9,775 bases of DNA from Halonatronomonas sp051745085 (GTDB taxonomy: Bacteria > Bacillota > Halanaerobiia > Halanaerobiales > Halarsenatibacteraceae). Numbering within the stretch: the first letter of the stretch is position 1; each line of letters starts with the position of its first letter. The position numbers were made by a program, and so were the translations under genes. Under the pieces are notes generated by a model, which was not told the origin of the DNA, ran no database searches, and was given only the letters and a program-made list of their open reading frames with translations. The stretch covers positions 1-9,775 of the forward strand of contig JBNJDR010000062.1 in assembly GCA_051745085.1 (NCBI GenBank). The letters run 5' to 3'. Shown here in pieces: positions 1-6,540 of this stretch.

Positions 1-1022
1 ATTCGTTTCCCATTAAACGGGGTAAAAGGAAAGAAAGGTAGAGCTATATCAAATACAGCCAGATTAAGCAGAGCGATCTGCCAAATTTGCAGAAACATAT
101 TCTCGTTCTTAGCTAAGAAAAAGTCCAATTTTAACAGCCAGGCAGCCACAAGGACTATCCCGGTTGAAGCCAGCGCCTGTCGAGCCAGTTCAGGAAGCTT
201 TTCCTGATAGTGCCAGCCCGCCTCCCTTGGATAAAAAGCTCCGGGCACCGGCAGAAAGCTGCCAAAAGCCCCGGCTATCAACAATGCTATAGTCTGTCCG
301 CTTTCCCAGGGATAATATTCCAGATCAAGATCTGAACCTTTTGCAGCTGCAAGACCTGCTCCTTCCCTTAAGCCATAAGTTAAAGCAAGGGATAAAAGTC
401 CATAAACCCCGGCGATTGGGCTTAATTCTATCATATCTGATCTAACTAAAGCTGTGAGAAAAATTACAGTGCTTACAATGAGGTTAACCAACCAGCTCAA
501 GTAAGGCTGTCGAGGGACCTTTTCTTTAAAACCTTCCTGTTCCAGGACCCAAAGCTGATGACCCAGATCAAAAACATGATGGCTGTTCCACCAAATATTC
601 AGGGCATAATATCCATATTTCATAAATTGCTGCCAGGCTGAAAGCCGCTTGAAAGAAGCGGAGAAAAAAATACTCGCCGAAGCAGAATTATACCCTTCTA
701 TGCAGGCAAATATTTCCTGGCATCCCTGAGCAAATAAACGGTTTGATGCTTCTTCTACCAACGCTCTAGCTGCTCCCTCTCTTCTAGCTTCAGGAGCAGT
801 AAACAACCAGTAAAGGATGCCTGCCTGCTTATTCCGGCCATAACTGAACCGGCCTAAGACGACACCTCCGACAACTCTATTCTCAATAACCGCCACCAGG
901 GTAACGGGTTTAGGTTTAAAAAAAAGAGAAGCAGCCAGCGGAAAAGATCCACGGACTATCTCGTCTACTCTCTTTTTATCACTGGCGGTCATTCTTCTAA
1001 TCTTGATCTCCTTCTGCTCCAA
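1..1022 (-). CDS. GNAT acetyltransferase fused to a site-2-protease-like membrane domain (3' end outside window)
   Basis: The reading frame stays open for 340 codons and leaves the window at the left edge, so the C-terminus is missing. Residues about 5-135 look like a GNAT N-acetyltransferase: the start is IKIRRMTASD and the acetyl-CoA motif RxxGxA is at residues 80-85. Residues about 175-340 are hydrophobic, with roughly five membrane segments. They resemble an M50/site-2 protease core: a PGAF turn at 260-263 and LPFFPFTPFNG at 328-338, matching the family's NxLPxxPxDG. By eye, the HExxH zinc motif aligns with REGAG (219-223) and the Asp ligand is Asn337, so the protease part is probably inactive. 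The start is taken as TTG at 1022, because GAGGTG lies 7 bases upstream; ATG at 992 has no well-spaced site. The gene overlaps the end of the MscS-like gene by 26 bases, so translation is probably coupled. The acetyltransferase substrate is unknown. Confidence 0.75.
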   Translation of the reverse strand, partial: MEQKEIKIRRMTASDKKRVDEIVRGSFPLAASLFFKPKPVTLVAVIENRVVGGVVLGRFSYGRNKQAGILYWLFTAPEARREGAARALVEEASNRLFAQGCQEIFACIEGYNSASASIFFSASFKRLSAWQQFMKYGYYALNIWWNSHHVFDLGHQLWVLEQEGFKEKVPRQPYLSWLVNLIVSTVIFLTALVRSDMIELSPIAGVYGLLSLALTYGLREGAGLAAAKGSDLDLEYYPWESGQTIALLIAGAFGSFLPVPGAFYPREAGWHYQEKLPELARQALASTGIVLVAAWLLKLDFFLAKNENMFLQIWQIALLNLAVFDIALPFFPFTPFNGKR

Positions 1023-1860
1023 CTTCCTTCACCTCAGATTTATATTGGGTAATAGCCAATTCCGCTAATTTATGGTTGGGGTAGTAAATGGTTTCATTCT
1101 CACTTTCAATCACCGTAACAAAATTCTTTAGCATCCGGATGCGGCCGGACTTATCCTGAAATTTGATCAGCATACCTGGCCGTAAAAATGATTTCAAAGT
1201 GTGCCTGGCCATATAAGCAGAAATTAGAGGGCGACCGCATATCAGAAGGATTACAAAAAGGGAAATTAAAATACTTCCTCCGATCACCAAAAAACCGGCC
1301 AGAGAAATAAACGGTAAGACATTCAGATAATCTCCGATTGCCAGTAACGTAATACTCAAAACGGTAACTTTAACCAGCACAGCAACTTCATGCGCATAAG
1401 TGATCCCCAATGACGAAGAAAATTCTTCACTAAAACGAGCCGCTCTCCTACTGATATAAGTACCTAAAGCCAAAATTACAATCCCGATTAACAATTCAGG
1501 TAAATAAGCCAGAAAACCTGCTAAGAAAAGGTAAGCCGCTGATAATCCCAACATATTAAATGTGAACATTAAGGTAGTAATAATAATCAGCCAATAGACC
1601 GCCTGCGCGATCAATCGGGAGGGTTTCCAGCCCTGCTGAACTATCCTGTTCTCCTTGTCTCTTGATTTGCCACACCAGAACCTATTAAAAGCAACATCTA
1701 TTCCTGCAACTCTGACCCCGATTTTAATTAACTTTCTAGTAAATAAAGCTAAAATCCAACCGAAGATAAAGACAGTCAGTCCAGCAAATAAGGTCGGGAG
1801 ATAATTCAAAAAAGCAAACCAATAACTACCTAACTGCTGATATAATTCCTCAAACATCAT
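997..1860 (-). CDS. MscS-like mechanosensitive channel family protein
   Basis: This integral membrane protein of 287 residues has about five predicted transmembrane segments, near residues 14-42, 85-104, 108-135, 157-176 and 183-208. Segments 1 and 3 resemble the repeated conserved TM helix found in MscS-related proteins. Residues about 226-270 (FLRPGMLIKF ... YYPNHKLAEL) look like the small beta domain of MscS, with the typical 'PGD-like turn, then PN' pattern. Family members gate ions or small solutes on membrane tension, but this protein is short and lacks the large cytoplasmic vestibule, so channel activity is inferred only. A GAGGAGG ribosome site precedes two consecutive ATG codons (1860 and 1857); the second has the better spacing. 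The first ATG overlaps the stop of the MFS gene as TAATG, which implies translational coupling. Confidence 0.8.
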   Translation of the reverse strand: MMFEELYQQLGSYWFAFLNYLPTLFAGLTVFIFGWILALFTRKLIKIGVRVAGIDVAFNRFWCGKSRDKENRIVQQGWKPSRLIAQAVYWLIIITTLMFTFNMLGLSAAYLFLAGFLAYLPELLIGIVILALGTYISRRAARFSEEFSSSLGITYAHEVAVLVKVTVLSITLLAIGDYLNVLPFISLAGFLVIGGSILISLFVILLICGRPLISAYMARHTLKSFLRPGMLIKFQDKSGRIRMLKNFVTVIESENETIYYPNHKLAELAITQYKSEVKEVGAEGDQD

Positions 1861-3470
1861 TATTCCTCCTCTTCTCCTAACCGGTTAAGCCAATCTATTA
1901 CTTGAAAAATTTTAAGGACAAGGTAACCTTGATTTTCTTCAGCCCGCCCTACCATTCTTTCTATTTTCTCATCCATTCTTCCTGCCCGTTTACCAACCCT
2001 ATACCAAACATACCGCCCCCGGCGGATGATAATATCTAGCTGTGCTTCCCATTGAAATAACCCCCGGGAAACTGACATATTAACATTTTCTAATGATTGA
2101 TAACCCAATACCGTCATATGCTGTACAGAGCGGAAAGGATGGAATACAGCTCGACTCCTCTGCAGAATTTGCTGGATAGTAATTTCTCTATCTACCTCCA
2201 CCCTCCTTAACAACCCTAAACTAAGGATCCGCAAAACAACCGCTAAACCAAAAAGAGTATGGAACCCCTCCATCTTGATAAAACCAACCGACCAGCTTAA
2301 TTCAACAGTTAAACCGGCAATTACTCCCCCTACCACAGGGGCTACTGCAGCAGCTAAACCTGTTCCTGCCGCAAAAAGCCCATAATAAGCTATCCGATAT
2401 TTTTCCCGGGCTAGCTGCATCAAAAGTAGAGAAGTTGCCAGGCCGATGCCAGACCAAAATACACCTGTTAAGATATTGATCACCCAGAGCAAATTATAGT
2501 TGGTCGCAGATGTAAAAGTCCAAACGAGCGGCAGCAGACCAGCCCCTAAGGAAGAGAAATAAAGCAGACTTTTACTCCCTATCCTGTCAACAAAATGTCC
2601 CCAATATTTCATGCCGATAATATTGGTGACAGCAGCAACCACGCCAAAAACGGAAATCATCGTGAATTTAAGGTTTAGAGTATTAATCATATAAACTGAA
2701 AAGAAAGGGCTGGCGACTCCTACTGCAAAAGCCCAGGCCATACTGAAAGTAACCAACAATTTAAAATTATGATCCTGAAGAGGCACTTTAAGGTTTTCCA
2801 GTAACGTGCTGTTCTCAGCTGGTTCACTTTGAGCCTCCCTGCCGGAGCTTGTTTTTGCCATCAGAATCCAGGAGATAAGCCCCGACCCCAGAGCAAACAA
2901 AAATAAAATTGAATAACCCCAGAGAGGTTCACCTAACCCCAGAGTTTTCCAGGTGTCTATCCATATACCCGCCCCAAACCCGGCCAGCATAGCGGAAAAT
3001 CCAGCATACATATTTCTTTTCCCGAAAAATCCGCCTCTCGTTTCAGGTGGAACTATCATGGAAATCCATCCCATCCATGATACGTTACTAAAAGCAGCAG
3101 TTAGACTGGCCAAAAACAAAAGAATCAAAAATATAATTATGGCCTTTTCTATCTTTAAACCAAAATTTAAATAAAAGGGGATAGCCGCTATTAACAGCCA
3201 TAATATTCTATACATCCCTGCACTTAGTAAACAGGCTTTCTTTTCTCCCCCAACCTTATTAATATATGTTGGTCCAAAAATTTGAGCAAGATTAGCCAGG
3301 GCCGGCAAAGCGGCCAACAGACCTATTAAATACGCCTGCAGTCCTAGCTCAAGAGCAAACCCGGTTAAGTAAGCCCCGGCAAATACAGTGGTCATTACAT
3401 TAGTAAACAAGCCATCTTTGATAGAATAATCCATGTCTTTTTTAATTTTTACCTCGAAATTCCCAGCCAT
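1860..3470 (-). CDS. Major facilitator superfamily transporter with C-terminal cytoplasmic tail
   Basis: A polytopic protein of 536 residues with about twelve hydrophobic segments. It has the MFS-like pattern of two six-helix halves joined by a polar loop (the SSGREAQSEP region). A secondary transporter in the cytoplasmic membrane is the best call; the substrate cannot be read from sequence. After the last helix comes a tail of about 110 residues rich in Arg, Glu and Trp, ending in EEEE, which is longer than usual for the family and has no recognised domain. The start is set at ATG 3470 because GAGGTG lies 6 bases upstream. The in-frame GTG at 3479 is inside that ribosome site and would add only three residues. 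It is first of three overlapping minus-strand genes and is transcribed divergently from serS. Confidence 0.85.
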   Translation of the reverse strand: MAGNFEVKIKKDMDYSIKDGLFTNVMTTVFAGAYLTGFALELGLQAYLIGLLAALPALANLAQIFGPTYINKVGGEKKACLLSAGMYRILWLLIAAIPFYLNFGLKIEKAIIIFLILLFLASLTAAFSNVSWMGWISMIVPPETRGGFFGKRNMYAGFSAMLAGFGAGIWIDTWKTLGLGEPLWGYSILFLFALGSGLISWILMAKTSSGREAQSEPAENSTLLENLKVPLQDHNFKLLVTFSMAWAFAVGVASPFFSVYMINTLNLKFTMISVFGVVAAVTNIIGMKYWGHFVDRIGSKSLLYFSSLGAGLLPLVWTFTSATNYNLLWVINILTGVFWSGIGLATSLLLMQLAREKYRIAYYGLFAAGTGLAAAVAPVVGGVIAGLTVELSWSVGFIKMEGFHTLFGLAVVLRILSLGLLRRVEVDREITIQQILQRSRAVFHPFRSVQHMTVLGYQSLENVNMSVSRGLFQWEAQLDIIIRRGRYVWYRVGKRAGRMDEKIERMVGRAEENQGYLVLKIFQVIDWLNRLGEEEE

Positions 3471-3531
3471 CTCTGACACCTCAGCTCAAATTTGCATCCC
3501 TATTTATATTACTTAATTCTCCAAAAAAAAC

Positions 3532-3537
3532 ATTATA
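3532..3537 (-). promoter_or_regulatory. Candidate -10 box for the MFS operon
   Basis: A TATAAT hexamer on the minus strand lies about 60 bases upstream of the MFS start, in AT-rich DNA. No convincing -35 box is visible at 16-18 bases; GGTTAA is the nearest, at 15. It would start transcripts near 3525, leaving a leader of about 55 bases. It lies within about 50 bases of the divergent serS -10, so the two promoters may compete. Confidence 0.35.
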
Positions 3538-3559
3538 CCTCCCCTAATTAAATTAACCC

Positions 3560-3588
3560 TTGCTTTTCTAAATTTGATATATTATAAT
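3560..3588 (+). promoter_or_regulatory. serS promoter
   Basis: TTGCTT at 3560-3565 and TATAAT at 3583-3588 are separated by exactly 17 bases, a good sigma-A type promoter. Transcription would start near 3595, just before Stem I of the T-box leader. Confidence 0.75.
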
Positions 3589-3599
3589 ACAAAATAATA

Positions 3600-3860
3600 A
3601 TAGTTACAATACGTTGATCAGGAATAGTATCTCCTAATTTCTGCCCCAGAGAGCTGATGGCCGCTGCAAATCAGCCAGTAAATTAGGATAGAATCCACCT
3701 GAGAGTGGAAGATTGAACTTTGAGTAGGTCTTTCCGGCTTGATAAACCGTTATCTTTTATCCTATTAAGCTGGCAGTTTTTACTGTCAGAAGGGTGGTAC
3801 CGTGTGAGCTTACAGGCTCTCGCCCCTTTACCAGGGCGGGAGCCTTTTCTATTAAAAATA
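3600..3860 (+). promoter_or_regulatory. Serine-responsive T-box riboswitch leader of serS
   Basis: The leader reads uncharged tRNA-Ser and controls serS by antitermination. Stem I is closed by TCAGG (3618-3622) with CCTGA (3698-3702) and continues with CCTAATTT (3633-3640) paired to AAATTAGG (3680-3687). Between them lies the specifier loop, with AGTA at 3625-3628 on one side and GAA-TCC-A at 3691-3697 on the other. TCC at 3694-3696 is a serine codon, matching the downstream gene. The distal arm carries AGAGAG and the CTGAT/ATCAG helix. The T-box core AAGGGTGGTACC (3790-3801) gives the 7-base bulge TGGTACC, flanked by AAGGG/CCCTT (3790-3794 with 3824-3828) and GTG/CGC helices. Uncharged tRNA-Ser stabilises this form. 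Otherwise the terminator at 3815-3844 forms. Confidence 0.95.
3815..3850 (+). terminator. T-box regulatory terminator
   Basis: GGCTCTCGCCC (3815-3825) pairs with GGGCGGGAGCC (3834-3844) over 11 bp, including one G-U pair. It has an 8-base loop and is followed by TTTTCT. Its left arm and loop share bases 3817-3828 with the antiterminator, so the two structures exclude each other. Confidence 0.92.
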
Positions 3861-3887
3861 TAAATTTAGGCAAAGGAGTGGAGGATA

Positions 3888-5165
3888 ATGCTAGAACTAA
3901 AGTTTATCAGAGAAAACCCCGAGTTAGTTAGAGAAGCCTTACAGAAAAGAGGAATGACCCCGGATTATGTTGATGACTTTTTGGAATATGACGAACGGAG
4001 AAGAGATATTCTGTATGAAGTTGAGCAGCTCCGCCACCGCAGAAATGTTGCCTCGGAAAAGATCGGCCAGTTAAAGCGGGCTGGAGAAGATGTTCAACCC
4101 ATGATAACGGAGATGAAAGATGTTTCTGATCGGATCAAGCAATTTGAAACCGAATTGACCGAAGTGGAGGAAAAAGTAGCAGAGATCAGACTTGAGATAC
4201 CCAATATACCCCATCCTGATGTTACTGTAGGAGAAGACGAAGAGGATAATGATTTTCTTAGAAAATGGGGAGAGCCTCGAGAATTTAATTTTGAATTCAA
4301 ACCTCACTGGGAATTAGGAGAAGACCTCAACATACTCGACTTCGAACGCGGCACTAAAGTAGCAGGTTCCCGCTTCACCTTTTTAAAAGGCGCAGGAGCC
4401 CGACTGGAACGAGCTTTAATCAGCTTTATGCTTGATTTCCACCGAGAAGAACATGGCTATGAAGAAATTTTCCCACCATTCATAGCTAATGGCGCCAGCA
4501 TGACCGGCACAGGCCAACTGCCTAAGTTCGCAGAAGATATGTTTAAGCTGGAAGATGAAGATATGTACCTAATCCCAACAGCTGAAGTCCCCATTACAAA
4601 TCTTTATCGGGATGAGATCCTTACCGTGGATGACCTCCCTATTTATCATTCTGCCTACAGTGCCTGTTTTAGAGCAGAAGCAGGCGCCCATGGTCGAGAC
4701 ACCCGGGGAATAATCAGACAGCATCAATTTAATAAGGTAGAGATGGTCAAATTCGTCACCCCGGAAACATCTTACGAGGAGTTAGAGAAGATCACCCAGG
4801 ATGCAGAAGATATCCTTCAGGCTCTTGAACTGCCCTATCAGGTGGTTCGATTATGCAGCGGAGATCTGGGCTTCTCGGCCGCCCTGACCTATGACCTTGA
4901 AGTCTGGATGCCGGCTTATGAAACCTATCGAGAGATTTCTTCCTGCAGCAACTTCGAAGCTTATCAAGCCCGCAGAGCTGGCCTCCGTTATCGCCCGGAT
5001 CCAGAAGCTCAAACCAGGTATCTTCACACCTTAAACGGCTCGGGCCTGGCCATCGGAAGAACTGTAGCTGCAATTCTAGAAAACTATCAAAATGAAGATG
5101 GATCTGTCACCATTCCTGAAGTTCTACGGCCATATCTGAGCGGCTTAGAAAAAATTAAAGTATAA
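3888..5165 (+). CDS. serS: Seryl-tRNA synthetase
   Basis: This cytosolic class II aminoacyl-tRNA synthetase charges tRNA-Ser with serine (EC 6.1.1.11). Its 425 residues match the usual bacterial length. Residues 1-108 form the N-terminal tRNA-binding arm, a long antiparallel coiled coil starting MLELKFIREN. The catalytic domain follows: the serine-binding TAEVPITNLY segment is at 231-240, motif 2 FRAEAG at 261-266 with HGRDTRG after it, and motif 3 GSGLAIGR at 384-391. All expected active-site stretches are present. The start ATG follows a strong purine-rich ribosome site (AAAGGAG then GGAGG). An acidic insert (GEDEEDND, near 115-122) fits a salt-adapted cytoplasm. It is a single-gene transcript, controlled by the T-box leader and ended by the hairpin at 5175-5205. 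Confidence 0.98.
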   Translation: MLELKFIRENPELVREALQKRGMTPDYVDDFLEYDERRRDILYEVEQLRHRRNVASEKIGQLKRAGEDVQPMITEMKDVSDRIKQFETELTEVEEKVAEIRLEIPNIPHPDVTVGEDEEDNDFLRKWGEPREFNFEFKPHWELGEDLNILDFERGTKVAGSRFTFLKGAGARLERALISFMLDFHREEHGYEEIFPPFIANGASMTGTGQLPKFAEDMFKLEDEDMYLIPTAEVPITNLYRDEILTVDDLPIYHSAYSACFRAEAGAHGRDTRGIIRQHQFNKVEMVKFVTPETSYEELEKITQDAEDILQALELPYQVVRLCSGDLGFSAALTYDLEVWMPAYETYREISSCSNFEAYQARRAGLRYRPDPEAQTRYLHTLNGSGLAIGRTVAAILENYQNEDGSVTIPEVLRPYLSGLEKIKV

Positions 5166-5174
5166 AAATATAAT

Positions 5175-5210
5175 GCTCGCCCCATTTTCAAGATGCGGGG
5201 CGAGCTTTTT
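5175..5210 (+). terminator. serS intrinsic terminator, possibly bidirectional
   Basis: GCTCGCCCC (5175-5183) pairs with GGGGCGAGC (5197-5205) over 9 bp, and TTTTT follows. On the opposite strand the same hairpin is followed by an ATTATATTTTT stretch, so it could also end the convergent lipoprotein gene. Confidence 0.9.
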
Positions 5211-5236
5211 CAATTTAAACTATTTTAACAATATTT

Positions 5237-5434
5237 TTAAAGGAGTATGTTGGCAGTAGAGACTGAGGCAACATCATAATCAACAGCTGCAAAATCTTCT
5301 TCCAGTTCTAAATAATATCCTAAATCATCTTCCGTTTCAAAATCTTCTTCATCTGGAACTCCACAGGCTGCAGCCGCAAATACTACCAGAGTCAAAACAA
5401 GACTAAGGGCTACTAGCTTTTTCCAATTAGTCAT
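5237..5434 (-). CDS. Small acidic lipoprotein candidate
   Basis: A 65-residue protein of unknown function. It has a basic N-terminus (MTNWKK), a hydrophobic core and a lipobox-like AAAC with Cys24, so signal peptidase II cleavage and lipid anchoring are likely. Ala at -3 is less usual than Leu. The mature part is only 42 residues, with 14 Asp/Glu and no Lys or Arg. The start at ATG 5434 follows AGGAGGTG with good spacing; an upstream in-frame ATG at 5494 has no ribosome site and would bury the signal peptide. TATACT on the minus strand at 5483-5488 could be a -10 box, but no -35 box matches. The gene converges with serS. Confidence 0.65.
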   Translation of the reverse strand: MTNWKKLVALSLVLTLVVFAAAACGVPDEEDFETEDDLGYYLELEEDFAAVDYDVASVSTANILL

Positions 5435-5559
5435 CTTTGGCACCTCCTGTTTTTTGTTAGTTTGTACTTCAAGGTTACATTTAGTATAAAACATAGTTGT
5501 GATGAAATTATGTAAAAATGTTCAGATAATATTTAAAAATAGCGTAATTTTTTTTGAGA

Positions 5560-5592
5560 CAAAACAAAAACCCTGCCCGAACCAGGGCAGGG
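5560..5592 (-). terminator. Terminator of the OmpH-like gene
   Basis: On the minus strand, CCCTGCCC pairs with GGGCAGGG (5585-5592 with 5571-5578) around a 6-base loop, and TTTTTGTTTT follows at 5570 downwards. It lies 44 bases after the OmpH-like stop codon and separates that gene from the lipoprotein gene. Confidence 0.88.
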
Positions 5593-5635
5593 AAAACATG
5601 GAGGAGGAAGTAATCTATTTCATCTTACTTAATTT

Positions 5636-6064
5636 CTACTCTAGATATTCAAGAAACTCATCTGTAACATCTTCAGCACCGCTGATAACAGCCTCTTCAA
5701 TCAGGATTAAATCATAACCGCTATCTTCTCTAAAAGCATCTATGTCCGGTTCGATTTCATCCCTCAGCCTTTGACTCAACTCCTGCTGTAAGCTGCTGGC
5801 CTGCTGCTGCATCTGCTGCTGCAGCTGCTGCAGCTCTTCTGCATCTTCTTCTTGATCTAATTCAGCCGCTTGCTCCTGAAATTCTTCCTGGATTGCCATC
5901 ATCTCTTCCTGTAAATCTTCCTGTATATCAGAAGAAGCCGGATGTTCCTGTGATACTATCTGCATATTGATCGTACCGGCATTAAAAGCAGAAGCTGATA
6001 CAGAAAACACAAAAACCAAACTCAGAGCTAAAACTAAGGTCATTAACTTATTCTGCTTAATAAT
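5636..6064 (-). CDS. OmpH/Skp-family exported chaperone-like protein, probable ATT start
   Basis: The encoded protein has a signal peptide (KQNK, a hydrophobic run, then SASA), a long Glu/Gln-rich coiled coil and a C-terminal block (YDLILIEEAVISGAEDVTDE) typical of OmpH/Skp proteins. Skp holds unfolded outer-membrane proteins in the periplasm, so its presence suggests a diderm envelope. Length, about 142 residues, is near the family norm. The start is unusual. A strong GGGAGGTG site at 6069-6076 is followed 4 and 7 bases later by ATT ATT (6064, 6061), with no ATG, GTG or TTG at proper spacing. A TTG at 6085 lies upstream of that site, and the first ATG (inside the signal peptide) would remove the basic n-region. 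TATAAT on the minus strand at 6123-6128 may be the promoter -10. A CTG-rich stretch encodes the poly-Gln part. Confidence 0.85.
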   Translation of the reverse strand: MIKQNKLMTLVLALSLVFVFSVSASAFNAGTINMQIVSQEHPASSDIQEDLQEEMMAIQEEFQEQAAELDQEEDAEELQQLQQQMQQQASSLQQELSQRLRDEIEPDIDAFREDSGYDLILIEEAVISGAEDVTDEFLEYLE

Positions 6065-6122
6065 TTTTACACCTCCCAAATTCAAACGAATACTTTAAGT
6101 CTATTTTTACTTTGCAATTTAA

Positions 6123-6128
6123 ATTATA
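6123..6128 (-). promoter_or_regulatory. Candidate -10 box for the OmpH-like gene
   Basis: TATAAT on the minus strand lies about 60 bases before the proposed OmpH-like start, in the 117-base gap after the DUF134 gene. No good -35 box is visible. No clear terminator hairpin follows the DUF134 gene, so read-through from that operon is also possible. Confidence 0.4.
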
Positions 6129-6181
6129 CAGCTTGAATGTGAGAGTTTTTTGTTAATTGAATAAAATAAAAACGAAAATTA

Positions 6182-6517
6182 TCATCTGCCCTGCCTTCTC
6201 TTCCTCTTTTTCCCTCTTCCTCGAGGAGCAATTTCATAAGTCCCCCCTTCTATCCTGATGGCCTTACCCAGGGTTAATGCTTCTGCGATCTTCTGCCTGC
6301 CCGAAATAAGAATCCTCTGGAATGTCGGCCGCGAAACCTCCATCTTTTCCGCACCCTCCTCTTGATTTAAACCTTCATGGTCATTTAAACGAATAGCTTC
6401 CATCTCTTCATACCGGACAACAACCTCTTCCAGTTCTTTCATCGGTATCCCCGGCGGTTTGAAATAAGTTACTGCTGGTTTCTGTTCGATCATCCTTACT
6501 TTGGGCGGTCTAGCCAT
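6182..6517 (-). CDS. DUF134 family helix-turn-helix protein
   Basis: This protein of 111 residues begins MARPPKVRMIE, the usual opening of DUF134 proteins. The middle (LNQEEGAEKMEVSRPTFQRI, near 50-70) reads as a sigma-70 region 4-like helix-turn-helix. The C-terminus is strongly basic (GRGKKRKRRQGR), which could add DNA contact. DUF134 proteins are often found beside NifX-like and MinD-type genes and are presumed transcription regulators, though targets are not established. The start is ATG 6517, 9 bases after AGGGG; the in-frame TTG at 6526 abuts that site and is less likely. It follows the ATPase gene by 23 bases and is the last gene of the operon, so feedback on the operon promoter at 9398-9426 is a reasonable inference. 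Confidence 0.88.
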   Translation of the reverse strand: MARPPKVRMIEQKPAVTYFKPPGIPMKELEEVVVRYEEMEAIRLNDHEGLNQEEGAEKMEVSRPTFQRILISGRQKIAEALTLGKAIRIEGGTYEIAPRGRGKKRKRRQGR

Positions 6518-6540
6518 TTTTATCAACCCCTGATAATTTT

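Noticed and set aside
2953..3174. 73-codon open frame on the plus strand
   Set aside because: It lies wholly antisense to the MFS gene and has no ribosome site or recognisable domain.
4071..4307. Two overlapping minus-strand open frames within serS
   Set aside because: Both are antisense shadows of the serS coiled-coil arm, with no family features.
4792..5073. 93-codon minus-strand open frame within serS
   Set aside because: It is antisense to the serS catalytic domain and its Arg/Pro-rich content is typical of a shadow frame.
5499..5717. 72-codon plus-strand open frame
   Set aside because: It runs through the terminator hairpin at 5571-5592 and into the OmpH-like gene in antisense.
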